Positions 1 through 17,513 of a stretch of DNA of 64,000 bases are shown here, piece by piece. Each line of letters starts with the position of its first letter. Position 1 is the stretch's first letter. Under the pieces are notes generated by a model, which saw nothing but the letters and a program-made list of their open reading frames with translations, was not told the origin of the DNA and ran no database searches. Position numbers and translations under genes: made by a program. The stretch comes from Chlorella sorokiniana. Lineage: Eukaryota; Chlorophyta; Trebouxiophyceae; Chlorellales; Chlorellaceae. The stretch lies in contig CP084611.1 in the NCBI GenBank assembly GCA_025917655.1, positions 2,108,001 through 2,172,000 of the forward strand, in the 5' to 3' direction.

Positions 1-1084
1 CTGCCGCCTGCGGAGGCGGGCGTGGCTGCGGGGCCAGCACACGCGGCGGCGTGCGCGCTGCTGCTGGCGCTGGGGTGGGAGGCGCAGCAGCTGGGCGGCC
101 TGGCAGCACCGGGCGGCAGCGGCGACGCCGAGAGCAGGCTGCGCCTCGCGGTGCTGCTGCTGCTTGGCGAGCGCGAGCGGGCGGCGGCGGAGGCCGGGAT
201 GGTCCCGCAGGGGCGTGGCGGCGCAGAGCGGGAGGAGGAGGAGGCTGCCTGGCAGCAGCCCCTGGCGCGCTGGTGCCTGGCGGACCTGCTGCATCGCTAC
301 TGCTCTGTGCCAGCTGGCGCACAGGCGGGCGCTGCCGCGGCCGCATGGAGCGAGCAGGAGCGCGGCAGCTGGCCCAGCACTTTGCCGCGATCAGCTACGG
401 CGACCACCTGTTCGGCGCGGCGGTGGCAGCGTTGCTGCGGCGCTCCGTGGCGGCGAGCGTGCAGCTGGAGGTGCTGTCCAGCCTGGCGGACGAGCAGGCG
501 CTGCACCTGCTGCCCCCGCTGCGCTGCCTGCCGGGACCCGCGGGCGCTTACCTGGCGCCGCCTCCCCAAGCGAGCGAGGCGAGCGGAAGCGGCGGCTACG
601 CCCAGCCCTGCTTTGGAGGCGTGCCAGGGGCCAGCGCCGGCGCCAGCGCAAGGGCGGAGCTGGGCCTGTACCTGCGGTTGCTGGCGGAGGGGCCCCTGCA
701 GCGTTGCCTGGAAACCAGCAGCGGCGCCGGACGCTCGGCTGCCGCCCAGGGCGTCAGCGGCTGCCTGCGCGACTGCTCGGCGGCTCTGCACGTCGTCCTC
801 CACCGCCTGGCCTGCGCCTGCTTCCCGAGGGCGGCGGGTCGCCAGGTGGCGCGCAGCAGGCACAGCAGCAGGCCACGCTGTGCAGCATCCTGCTGCGCTG
901 CGGCGCCGCCCAGCCGCCGCCCGCGCCTGCTGCGCCCCTGCTGGGCCTGCTGCTGCGCTGGGACACCGCAGCAGGCGGCCCCTCGGACGCCGTGCCGCTC
1001 GGGCGTGTGCAAGCCATCGAGCAGGCCTGCGCCGCTGCTGGCGTGGATGCGAGCCGGGTGCTGGGAGCGGTGCTGGAGGCGTGA
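1..1084 (+). CDS. RPAP1/MINIYO-like RNA polymerase II-associated protein, C-terminal part
   Basis: This is the 3' end of a gene that begins left of the window. RPAP1 (MINIYO in Arabidopsis) helps assemble or import RNA polymerase II and supports elongation. The clearest signal is QHFAAISYGDHLFG at about 365-415, which resembles the HFAAVSFGDPLFG block near the RPAP1 C-terminus. It is followed by a leucine-rich helical stretch (RRSVAASVQLEVLSSLADE) and by AELGLYLRLLAEGPLQ, a position where animal RPAP1 has a similar helix. The stop is TGA at 1082-1084. The reading frame moves twice, near 340 and near 830, without clear splice signals, so indel errors are likely. The assignment rests on remembered family motifs; another HEAT-like helical protein is possible. 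Confidence 0.6.
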   Translation, partial: CRLRRRAWLRGQHTRRRARCCWRWGGRRSSWAAWQHRAAAATPRAGCASRCCCCLASASGRRRRPGWSRRGVAAQSGRRRRLPGSSPWRAGAWRTCCIATALCQLAHRRALPRPHGASRSAAAGPALCRDQLRRPPVRRGGGSVAAALRGGERAAGGAVQPGGRAGAAPAAPAALPAGTRGRLPGAASPSERGERKRRLRPALLWRRARGQRRRQRKGGAGPVPAVAGGGAPAALPGNQQRRRTLGCRPGRQRLPARLLGGSARRPPPPGLRLLPEGGGSPGGAQQAQQQATLCSILLRCGAAQPPPAPAAPLLGLLLRWDTAAGGPSDAVPLGRVQAIEQACAAAGVDASRVLGAVLEA

Positions 1085-1246
1085 GTGTGGCGGCACGTCA
1101 CCCCATCATTGTGCCGTTGACTTGTGGCACACACGCTGAGCGATTCAGAAAGCCTGCTCGACCTTGTTTCAGCTGTGCAATCACACGAGCAGACGTAGGG
1201 ATTCTGACACAAGATGAGATGCAAGGGCACATGCCGGGCTCAGCCT

Positions 1247-7658
<6,412 letters not shown>

Positions 7659-8082
7659 GCCTGGGCCTCGTGATCGCCAACGCTATCCTGTAATTATACA
7701 GTACACGTTGCTCCAATAAAGCCGAAATGACACGAAGCCGAGGCAATGCTTCTGAGCGGTGGTGATGGCCTGGGAGTCAGCACTCCCGGTTGTTGCTGGC
7801 TCACGACAGGAATTCTAAATCAATCCATCCAGAATGTCTCGGGGCCACCTATCTTTCGTTCTTTCCCTAAAGAGGCCGGGGGCAGTACCACAAGGATGTA
7901 CATCAGTGTTCGTGTCCAACACGTGCAGCAACCTTTGTCCGCATCGAGTTCCAGACCTGCATTCCTCTGAAGGTTGACATAAGACGGTTGGGGGCGAGAC
8001 GCGGGCAGATCAGTCTTCCCCGTCCGCGACGTCGATAGACACGGCTGCTTGCCCGGCTTGAGGAACATCCACTGTTCCAAGC
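7659..8082. other. Shared upstream region of NEMF and PDI
   Basis: These 424 bases separate two divergent start codons and must hold both promoters. The part near NEMF is more AT-rich than the surroundings and includes an imperfect palindrome, CTGTAATTATACAG, at about 7688-7701. I see no recognisable factor site. Confidence 0.5.
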
Positions 8083-11000
8083 ATGGCTCGGTGTAGACTC
8101 GCAGCCGCCCTGCTGGCGGTCGCCTGCGTGGCCGTCACGGCCCGTGGCGCCGACGATGTGATTGCCGTGAGCGGCATGGACGAGCTGAAGGAGCTGGCGG
8201 CCAAGCACCCCTTCCTGGTGGTTGAGGTGAGAGAGAACATCTGGGTTTGCTGGCTTGCGCGAGAGGATGAAGCCTGGGCTGCTGGCTGGTATGCAGGATG
8301 ATCATAAGCAAGCGCTTGCCAGCTCCATGCGCTCTGGCGTCCCTGCTGCCGACACGCTGCCCCGCCTGCCTGCAGCTGTACGCCCCCTGGTGCGGGCACT
8401 GCAAGAAGCTGGAGCCAGAGTATGCCAAGGCGGCGGCGGCCTTGAAGGACAACGACCCACCCATTGTGCTGGCCAAGGTGCTGACCCTTCCGCAGCGCAT
8501 GGAGGGGGCGGCACTGCACCCTCCCTTGCCCTATACCCCCACCCCACACCCATCCCCACCCCGCCCAGGTGGACGCCACCGCAAAGGAGAACGAGCCCAT
8601 CAAGCAGTTCTTCAAGATCAGCGGCTTTCCAACGATGAAGATCATGTGAGCGGCGGGCGGCTCGGGAAGGCGCTCTTGTTGTTGTTCCACGCGCTTGCAC
8701 ACTCTCACCCCAGCTCGCCTCCCCCTGCGCCCCTGCCCCTCGCAGCAAGGGCGACATCGACAAGGCGCTGGCGTGAGCACGGCGGCTGAGCTGATGCGTA
8801 GCAAGTGCCTGGCCTCGTGTCACCCGACGTCTGGGTGGTCAGGGTGGGGCGCCGCTGCCGCATCCCGCTCACTGCCGTTGCGCCCCTTGCGCCCGCTTTT
8901 CGCAGCTACGAGGGACCCCGCGACGAAGCCGGCATCGTCAAGTACCTGAAGAAGCAGGCCCTGCCCGCCTACTCTCAGCTGACCAGCGCAGAGGAGGTGG
9001 CTGCTGCCAAGAACGATGCAGGTGCGGCGGCCGGTCACCCGAGTTTCTGCACAGCCTTTGGCCTTACGTGCGAATCGCCACCCCTGAGAGCACCAGGGGA
9101 GAATGCGCCGCGCATGGGTTGGGTTCCCCTGCTTTCTGCGGCCTGTGCATGCCGGGACGAGCTTCCCAGCTGCCGGCACGTGCCTCGGCTGAGTCGCTCC
9201 CCCTCTCCCCACCCCACATCACACCCCCACCCACCCACCTACGCAGACGTCCTGGTGCTGGCGTACCTGGACTCCAGCGATGGCCCCCACTTCCAGGCCT
9301 TTGCCCAGGTGGCGGACCAGCTGCGCAACGGTGAGCACGCGCGGGGGGCGTGCTCCCCTGCAGGCGCCGTCCCCGCACCACGCTGCCTGGTTGGCCGGGG
9401 TGCTGGCCCCGGCCGCGCTTGGCAGCGAGCGCCCCTGTGCACCCCGGCGCAGACATTGACTGGGCGTACGTGACCGACCGCTCGCTGCTGGAGCAGTGCA
9501 CCTCGGACTGCGCCTCGCCCGTGGTGGTGATGCACAAGAAGGGGGAGGGGGACGTGCCGCGGTACGAGGGCGAGCTCACGCCCGACCTGCTCCAAACCTG
9601 GGCCGCCGCCAAGTCGCTGCCCCTCGTCATCAAGTTTGGGTGAGGCGGCGCCTGGAAGGGAGAGAGGGCTGCTTGTGCTGCCCCCTTCCCTCCCTGACTG
9701 TGCCTGCGTGTGCCTGCTTTGGTGTTGGGATTGGCGCGCCTCCCCTCACGCTGCGCACCCTCCCCTCCCCACCCCACCCACCCACGCGCCAGGTCCCCCT
9801 CGGGCATGAAGCACCTGCAGAAGGCGTTCAGCTCGCCGCTGCCGCGCCTCATGGTGGTGGTGAAGGAGGAGAGCGAGGAGCTGGTGCAGCAGCTGCAGCA
9901 GGCCTCCGCCGCCAGCGACGGCCTGACGGTGGTGCTGGCGGTGGAGAAGGACTCCAAGCGCCTCATCGACTACTACGGAGTCAAGGCGGGAGAGGGCGCC
10001 ACCCTGCTGCTGGAGGACCCCAAGGCCGCGGGTGGGGCGGCGGCAAAGGGGGCGCGCCAAGGGACCAGGATGTGCGGCGGCCTGGGGGAGGGGCTGCAGT
10101 GCAGGCCGCTCGGCCGCATGCGAGGCAGGTGTGCTGCGACCTGGGCGCCCAAGCATGCGTGAGGCATGGTATGTCCCAGCCAGCCAGCCTGCCCCGCCCC
10201 GCTGCGGCCCCCTGCAGCCAAGTACCTCAAGGAGGGCGCCAAGCCCAGCGACGTGCCCGAGTTCCTGCGCGAGTTCCAGGTGGGAGGCGGCCGCCGCTCT
10301 ACCGCCGGCACGCCGCAGCGTGCACCCCTCCCCATGCAGGGCTGCGCTGGCCTCTTGCCGCCGCCGTGGCGGCTGCCGCCTGCCCAGCTGCCGAGCGCGT
10401 TTCCCACGCTGCCGTGCTGCGCCCGCAGGAGGGCGTGCTGGAGCGGTGGCTCAAGAGCGAGGAGCCGCCCGCCGACAACAGCGGCCCTGTGCGTGTGGTG
10501 ACGGGGAGGACGTTTGAGGCCGAGGTGTTTGGCTCCGGCAAGGACGTGTTCATCGAGTTCTACGCGCCCTGGTGGTGGGCTGCTGCTGGGGCTGGCTGGG
10601 GCTGGGGGAGGCTGCCAGGTGGCCACCTCGCCCTGCTCTGTGTGGCTGGTGGGCTGGTGCGGGGGTGAGCAGGGGGGCTCGGCAGGGACCTGCCTGCTCT
10701 GAACTGCTCCCTCAATCCTTGCGCGCCTGCCCGCCCGCCTGCCGCAGCGGCCACTGCAAGAAGCTGGCCCCCATCTGGGAGGAGGTGGGCAAGGAGCTGG
10801 CGGGCGACGGGGGCGTGGTGGTGGCCAAGCTGGATGCCACCGTCAACGACGTGCCCTCCCCCAAGATCAGCGTGCGCGGCTACCCCACCCTGGTGTTTGT
10901 GACCGCCAAGGGCGACGTCATCCCCTACGGGTGCGCTGACGGGCTTGCCCCGGGATGCGGCCTGGCTGCTTGACACGCGCGGGCATGCACGCTCCCCCCC

Positions 11001-11183
11001 CAACACCCACCCACATCGCATCGCCCCCGCCACTCTGCCATCCGCAGTGGGGCTCGTGAGAAGAAGGACTTGCTCAAGTTCATTGCCGAGAAGCGCACCA
11101 CCCCTGCCAAGGGCGAGGAGGATGAGGTGGAGGACGAGGTGGAGGGCGGGGAGGAGGGCGAGGAGGCCAAGGACGAGCTGTGA
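8083..11183 (+). CDS. PDI: Protein disulfide isomerase with KDEL tail
   Basis: An ER-lumen thiol oxidoreductase that forms and rearranges disulfides in secretory proteins. ATG at 8083 opens a signal peptide (hydrophobic core [14 protein letters not shown]). The first thioredoxin domain carries [15 protein letters not shown]. Two redox-inactive domains follow ([13 protein letters not shown], then [13 protein letters not shown]). The last thioredoxin domain carries [31 protein letters not shown] and a Gly/Pro turn. The tail is acidic ([17 protein letters not shown]) and ends in KDEL, the ER retention signal. This is the full a-b-b'-a'-c order of classical PDI. About a dozen introns are present. 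The second active site is interrupted by one: the Cys codon is TG at the exon end (donor gtgggc near 10575) and C after the acceptor near 10746. Confidence 0.96.
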
Positions 11184-11579
11184 GCGGTGAAGGCGCGGCG
11201 TGCCCCGCTCGTGCGCAGCCTGTCCAGGCCCTGGACCCAGCAGTCACTGCGGTTGTGAATTGCGTGAAATGCACATTGTCTTCGCAGCCAGTCGTCGATG
11301 GTGCAGTGGGATTGAGATGCGCAGCGGCGCAAGGATGTGTGGCGCCAATGTGGCAGGCGCCAACACCAGGAAGGCGCATCAAGCGATTTGTTCCACAAAC
11401 AATTGATAGCGTCCTTCCAACCGCCAGTGAACTCGGTCACTATGACCAGCGAGCTCGCGGTGAGGGGGGTCCTTGCTCAATACACAACGAATTGGTGCTC
11501 GGGTGGGGTCATTAATATCGTGCCGTCAGCATGAATAAATAAGAAAACACCGGCATCATGGGGGTCGACATACGCCACC
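11184..11579. other. Gap between PDI and the dioxygenase
   Basis: It holds the PDI 3' UTR and the upstream region of the next gene. It is more AT-rich toward 11510-11560. I recognise no gene or RNA here, and no clear polyadenylation motif. Confidence 0.4.
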
Positions 11580-12973
11580 ATGGGCAACCCTAACCCTTGT
11601 GCACAGCACGACAGGGCAAGGAGCCAGCAGGTTGGAAAGACTCGCCGGCGGGGATCACCAGACGCCGCACTTCCCCCAACGCAGGTGCCCTTGGTCAGCC
11701 TGGCCGCCCCGGAGCAAGAGGCGGCGCAGGTGCTGCGCCGCGCCTGCCTGGAGCACGGCTTCTTTTACCTGGCAGAACATGGCGTGCCTGACGAGGTGGT
11801 TGCGGAGGCGCTGGAGCAGCAGCGCAGGTTCTTCGCGCTGCCGCTGGAGCAGAAGTTGGGCATCAAGGCCAACAGCGACTACCGGTGGGTGGCGGCCAGG
11901 CACAGCCAGCGGCCATGTGCTGGCTCACGCGGGCCTCGCATCGCTGGCGCTGGCGCAACTGCTGCTGTGATGCGCCCCCTTACCCTCCTCCGCCCACACA
12001 CACAGAGGCTACACGCCCATGCTAGAGGAGACGCTGGATCCGGGCCGCTCGCGGCAGGGCGACACGCACGAGGGGCTGTACTTTGGGCGGGAGGTGGCGC
12101 CGCTCAGCGAGGAGGCCAGCCTGCCGCTTCACGGCCCCAACCAGTGGCCTTCAGAGGTGAGTAAGTGGACGTCCATCTCCATGAGAAGTGGTGGGGACCC
12201 CTGCGGCCCGGCGCCCTGACATCGGCGCCCCCTCCCCCGCGCTGCGCAGGAGTTGCTGCCTGGGTACCGCGCCGCCACGCAGGCGTACATCGAGGCGCTG
12301 GCGGCGCTGGGCTTCCGCCTGCTGCGCCTGCTGGCCCTCAGCCTGGACCTGCCCCCGACTCCTTCGACCCATCCTTTTCGCGCCCCATGTACTTCCTGCG
12401 CCCCCTGCACTACAACGCCCAGCCCTCGGACGAGTCGCAGGGCCGCTTTGCGGCGGGGGCGCACAGCGACTACGGTGGGCGAAGGGGGCCGGGGTGTGTG
12501 CACTGGCAGCAGGCTCCCCGCTGCCCCTGCCCTGTCCTGCATGGCTGTGCGGCCGGCCCCGAGGTCCCATGCTCGCCCCCGCCCCCTCACGCGCCAGCCC
12601 CCCCCACAGGCATGCTGACCATGCTGACGACCGACGGCGTGCCGGGGCTGCAGATATGCACCGACGGCACCAGCTGGCGCGACGTGCCCCCTGCCCCACG
12701 CCTTCATCGTCAACCTGGGCGACATGCTGGCCCGCTGGACCAACGGCCGCTACCGCTCCACGCTGCACCGCGTGATGGGACGCGGGCGGGAGCGCCACTC
12801 CATCGCCTTCTTCTTCGAGCCCAACTTTGACGCGCGGGTGGAGGCGCTGCCGCAGTGCCTGGACGGCGGCCAGCCGCTCTTCCCCCACCACCGCGGGCCA
12901 GCACCTGCTTGACAAGTATCACGCCACGCATGCGGGCTACGCAGCGGCAGCAGCGGAAGCAGCGCCTGCCTGA
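11580..12973 (+). CDS. 2-oxoglutarate/Fe(II)-dependent dioxygenase, isopenicillin-N-synthase-like fold
   Basis: A soluble oxygenase that couples 2-oxoglutarate decarboxylation to oxidation of an unknown substrate. The N-terminal non-haem domain shows [18 protein letters not shown] and [19 protein letters not shown]. The catalytic core has AHSDYGMLTML (the HxD iron ligands), STLHRV (distal His) and RERHSIAFF (Arg and Ser that bind 2-oxoglutarate). The C-terminus reads [15 protein letters not shown], which is typical of the plant/fungal family, so I place the stop at 12971-12973 rather than the in-frame TGA at 12910. Three frame changes fall at the C run 12352-12356, the C run 12687-12691 and near 12890. 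Each restores a conserved block, so sequence error is likely. The start at 11580 is tentative; acceptor gcag just before GTGCCCTTGG suggests a short first exon. Confidence 0.88.
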
Positions 12974-13168
12974 CACAGGGCAAAGCGTCCCTGCATGCCC
13001 TCCCGGCAGCAGCGGCCCGCGGCCTGGCGAACACCGCCTCGGGCTGCATGCCCTTCCCGCCGCGCGTATGTGGTATCTATACATTGGTGAGCATGGGTGG
13101 AGGAGCAGCTGCAACACGCAACAAGCCACAAGCAAACATTTGCGTGTGCAGTACGTGAAATAAGCAGA

Positions 13169-16100
13169 TCAGTGGAAAGGAATACGCAGAGAATGCCAGG
13201 GGAGGGCCACACCCGTGCTTGCCTTACGAGAAGCTGGCGGCTGCCACAGCGGGGGCGGCGGCGGCGCGGAGGCACGGTCGGGCGGCGGCAGCCGCTTGAT
13301 GTCGTGGAACAGCTCCACCACCTGGCCCGGCAGCTCCGCCAGCAGCTGGCAGGCCAGCTCTTCCATTGCCTCGCGCTGGCGGGGCGGCAGGGTGGGGGCG
13401 CAGGGCGGCAGGGTAAGGGGGGCAGCTGCGTGGCAAGCTCCAGCGCTGCTGCACGGCCTGGCATCAGCTGCGCAGCGGCTCACCTGGCCCCTGCGGCCCG
13501 CGGGCCCCTTGAACACCTGGTTCAGGGGCACGAACTGGACGAGGTCGCGCGCGGCCAGCCTGCCGTTGGGGGCGCGTATCAAGCCGTCGTCGCCGTCCAG
13601 GCGCTCCATGGCTGAGAAGTCTTCGTCCCCCACCCCCACGATCAGCAGCGACAGGGGCAGCTGCGAGGCATCCACGACGGCCTGCAGCGTGTTGTTCATG
13701 TCCATGATGCAGCTGCGGCCAGGGGGCCAGGTGTGGAGCAGGTGGGGGAAGGTGGGGGGGGCACAGGGCAGGCTGGCGCGGTGCACGCGGGGCTGTGCCG
13801 CCGGGCTGCCGCTCCCGGCTGGGGCCGGGGGTGGACGCGGCAGGGTGGCCCCCACCCGTCTGTGATGATGAGCAGCACGTAATACTCCAGGTGGGACGAC
13901 GGCTGGCTCGCCACCTGCACGGCCAAGCGGCGGCACCAGCAGCCAGCAGGTGGAGGCGCGGCTGCGGAGCCCGCGTGGCCGCAGCGTGGTGTGCAGCGCA
14001 CGCCGCGCAAGCTGGCGATTGTCCTTGTGCGCATGGCGGCGCCGGCCCCAGGGCGCCTCACGGTGCCGCGGCTGCGCACTGCACCCCCGAGCGCGCCGCC
14101 TCCCACCCACCCGCGCCGCCTCCGTGATGATGGGAGCAAAGAGGGTGGGCCCCGACAGCCGCACGCTGCGCACGGTGGCGCGATACGCCTCCAGCACCCC
14201 CGCCACCCCCTCCACCTCGGGGCTGGCGGGCACGCCGTTGAGCGGGAAGCAGTGGCTGGCTGTGCCGGAGGGCGGCAGCGCCGCACCAAAGCCGTAGCAG
14301 GGGAAGCGCCTGTCGGTGTCGTAGTGCTCCAGCACCGACCCCACGGCCTGGATGGCCCCTGCACGCCGCGCAACCGGAGAGGGGGTGGGGGCTGGCACCG
14401 GGGGGCTGGTGCGGGCGCCGACGCCGCGTCATGCACACAGGCAGCAGGCAGGCCCCCTCCCTTGCTCACGCTCGTACACGCTCTGCCCGCTGCCGGTGAA
14501 ATGCAAGGAGGAGGGGTCGGCGGGGTTGCCGTTGCTGGCGGTGAAGTCAATGGCCACCTGGAGCGTTGTTTGGGGGCGCTGTGAGTCAGGAGGGAGGCCA
14601 GCGGGCCGGCCCAAGGGGCGTGTGTGTTTGGCTGGCAGGGGACGCCGCCGGGCGCGGCTCACCAGGAAGTTGAGGAGCAGCCGCCGCGCACGTAGTCTAG
14701 GAAGGAGGGGCGCTCCTGCACCGTCACGCTGCGCGCCAGCAGGAGCCTGCAGGGCGGGAGGGCAGCCGGCGGCATGGGGCGCGGGCTGGCGGCAGTGCCA
14801 CGCCAGCATGGACAGTGCACGCTCGAGCGGTGGCAGGTGGGGCGCGCTGACTGGGGTGAAGGCTCTTCACCCGAGGAGACATAGCCGGCCTTGGCCGCCC
14901 GCTTCTTCTCGTTGACAAGCGGCAGCGGCTGCCCCGCCTCCGCCGCATCCCTCAGCGCCTGCAGCGAGCCCTGCCAGGCGCCGATCAGGCGGTGTGCGCC
15001 GCTCGCCTCCGCGTCAAACACCTGCGGGGAGGGGGGCACGCGGCTGGTTGGACACTTGGTCCGCTGTGCAGCCTGCGCGGCCATGGGCGGCTGCCGTGCC
15101 GGCCCTGTCTGGTGAGGGGCGCGGGCGCAGCCCTCCCCCAGCCTGCCCACCTCGAGGAGCAGCGGGCGGTGCGGGTCGCAGTTGCAGAGCTGTGACAAGG
15201 CGGCGCGGAAGGGGCGCCACGCGGGGTTGAGGTTGTTGGGCACCACCTCCGTCTTCAGCACCGGCACCCACTCGCCGTTCTCCCGCATCTTGCTGATGCG
15301 CAGGAAGGGGTCGCTCCTGGAGAAGGTCTCCAGGTTGTCCAGGCGGGAGGCCGACAGCGACATGGACACCTTCGGGGGCGCGGTGCGTGTGCGAGCGACG
15401 GGAAAGGGGCAGCCTTGGACGGTTACAGGCATGCAGATGGGCAGCTGCGCCCCCGCGCGCCTGCCTCCACCCACCACAGCGTTTGTCTGCGGCAGCTCCT
15501 CCCCGGACAGCAGCGCCACGCAGCCGGGAGCGGCCGCCCTGCTCATCCCGCAGCTGCACCCTCAGAGACTGGCCCTGCGCCGTCAGCAGGTCGGACAGCA
15601 GGAAGTCGGCCTGGCCTGCGGGCAGGCAGGGGGCGCGGCAGGCGGCAGCCAGGACCGGCCCGCAGCAATGCTCGACTGAAATGTCCAGCTGGCGGTGCGT
15701 TGCATGCAGCAACTCTCGCCTGCCACCAACGCCAGGCTCGCTGCGTTCGCCTGCTGTCGCCTGCCTCCAACATCCCACCCCCGCACACACGACACAACCA
15801 CACCCCCAGCCCGCCCACCCACCCAGGAAATCAGCCTCGGCCAGTTTGACGGCGGAAGAGTCGGTCACATGCTGGTCCACGTCGTACACCACTAGGCGCA
15901 TCGCCTGCAGCCGCTCAAAGTTGTATGTGACGCGTAGGGGAGTGGGGAAGTCGGGATCTGCAGCAGGGGGCGGCGGCCAGAGTAAAGCGGGCGTGCTGCT
16001 CGCACAGGATGTGCAGGCGGCTTGCCTCAGACCCAGTGCAGAGGTACGCACATGCAAGCGGGCAACCGGCGGTGCCGCAGGGCGCAATGCGCCCCACTCA

Positions 16101-16648
16101 CTCAGGTTGTTGGCGACCACGTCAGAGCGGTCCACCTCCACCCACTGCTTGCTGTGCGGGCTGCTGCTGTCGGCGATGAGCAGTACCGCCATGGGGTCGC
16201 TCTTGGAGAAGGTGTCCTTGTCCGGCAGGCCGCGGCACTTGATCGACACCTCCACAGGCACGCTGGTGCCCGGCCCCAGCAGCTCGGCCACCGCCGCCGC
16301 AGCCTCCGCAGCCCAGTGCCCGCTGGCAGCGCCCTTCACGGCGTTCAGCGTACCAACCGCATGCTTGTCCTCCACGGAGTTCACGCAGCCCCTGCAGCGC
16401 GCGCAGGGACGCTGGGTGAGGCTGGAGTCCTGGCGGCAGCGGCGGCAAGAGAACAATTCCCGTCTGAACGTGCAGCTGGTCGGGGTGGGTCGGCCTGCCG
16501 CTGATCTAAGGCGATCAGAGGGCTACAACGCTGCGCCGGTGTCGTCAGCGGAAAGCCTCCGAGACAACCTTGGGCTTTCGAGGCGTCTCACGACTAGATT
16601 GGCAGACAGGTTGCGTGTGCTGTAGCCGATGCGCAATGCAGCTCACAT
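13169..16648 (-). CDS. Copine / BONZAI-type Ca2+-dependent membrane-binding protein
   Basis: Copines bind phospholipid through tandem C2 domains and use a VWA-like domain for partners; plant BONZAI proteins are N-myristoylated and act at the plasma membrane. C2A shows KCRGLPDKDTFSKSDPMAVL and NPDFPTPLRVTYNFE. C2B shows SASRLDNLETFSRSDPFLRI and LNPAWRPF. The VWA domain shows FLVAIDFTASNG (MIDAS-like DxTxSN), YDTDRRFPCYGFGA, YYVLLIITDG and LSLLIVGVGDEDFSAMERLD. The C-terminus has LAELPGQVVELFHDI. The N-terminus reads MGCVNSVEDK, a myristoyl/palmitoyl-type start. Its ATG appears split by an intron: AT at 16648-16647, donor gtgagc, and G at 16391. One frame change lies near 14690, within DYVRGGC. 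The gene diverges from the expansin-like gene. Confidence 0.92.
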
Positions 16649-17513
16649 TCGGGCGACGCGGAAGGCTTGAAGAGGGCCTGACGGTGTCCCAAGTCCCTGC
16701 AAGTCCCGGCTGTTTTCGTTAAAACTGTATCTCCAAATATATCTGTCAACTTCGCGGCGACAAACTGGAGCCTGTGGGCGAACGATACGAACGCCATGGC
16801 AGCTGTAGGCGTCAACCCGCAACTGCACGCTGCGGCGGCGCCGAATGGCACATGCGCCTTTGCCCCTGCTTTTTCAAATTTTCAACTCTGAAACAAGCAA
16901 GCGTACAGCAACACACCTGTTTGATATTTGCAAAGTATTCCTTTGGCGGGAGCGTTATTAAACCGCCGCTACACGGACAGATGCACCCAACAGCCCAAAT
17001 AGACGAGGTGGGCAAGGCCTGCGGGCCACTGCTGTGCAGCACCGCGGCTTTTGTTTCTGGCCGACTCTGCAGCCCTGGGGTTAACTTGCATTGGAGTTGC
17101 CTGCTGACAGAGTCAGTGCAGGTGCCCAGCAGTTCCATCTCAGGCCACCCCAAGCCGCCGCCCGCCGCCGCCAGTGCAAACACTGTTGCTGTTCACTCCC
17201 CAACGCCCAGGTGGCCATTTCGCTACCTTGTCACATTTGGCGTACCATGCACAGCTTAGGGAGCTTTGGGTAGGTCGGTTGCGCTGCAGCCAAGAGCACC
17301 CTGTGCTGGCGACCGGAACCCAAAGGCCAAGTGCGATTGCACACCCATATTGGGGAGGAATCCGATCGCAATCGCATCCCCCAAACCCATTCATGCCATT
17401 CCATGAACTGCGAAGTGTGCCATCTTGGTCCCTTGGTGTTCCCAGCCAGCCGCAGGCTTTTTATTGGTGCCGTCCATGTGTGTACCAAGGAAAGAGCAGC
17501 AGCGACCCGTATA
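16649..17513. other. Shared upstream region of copine and expansin-like genes
   Basis: These 865 bases hold the 5' UTR and promoters of a divergent pair. They include AT-rich stretches (around 16715-16750 and 16865-16965). No open frame shows family features, and no tRNA or snRNA motif was recognised. Confidence 0.4.

Noticed and set aside
12910-12912. TGA that would end the dioxygenase early
   Set aside because: The family's [15 protein letters not shown] ending follows immediately in another frame, so the in-frame TGA is more likely due to an upstream indel.
16594-16851. Minus-strand open frame upstream of copine as an N-terminal extension
   Set aside because: Joining it through the donor gtgagc puts the next exon out of frame with GCVNS, whereas the split-ATG reading is in frame and gives a lipidation-type start.
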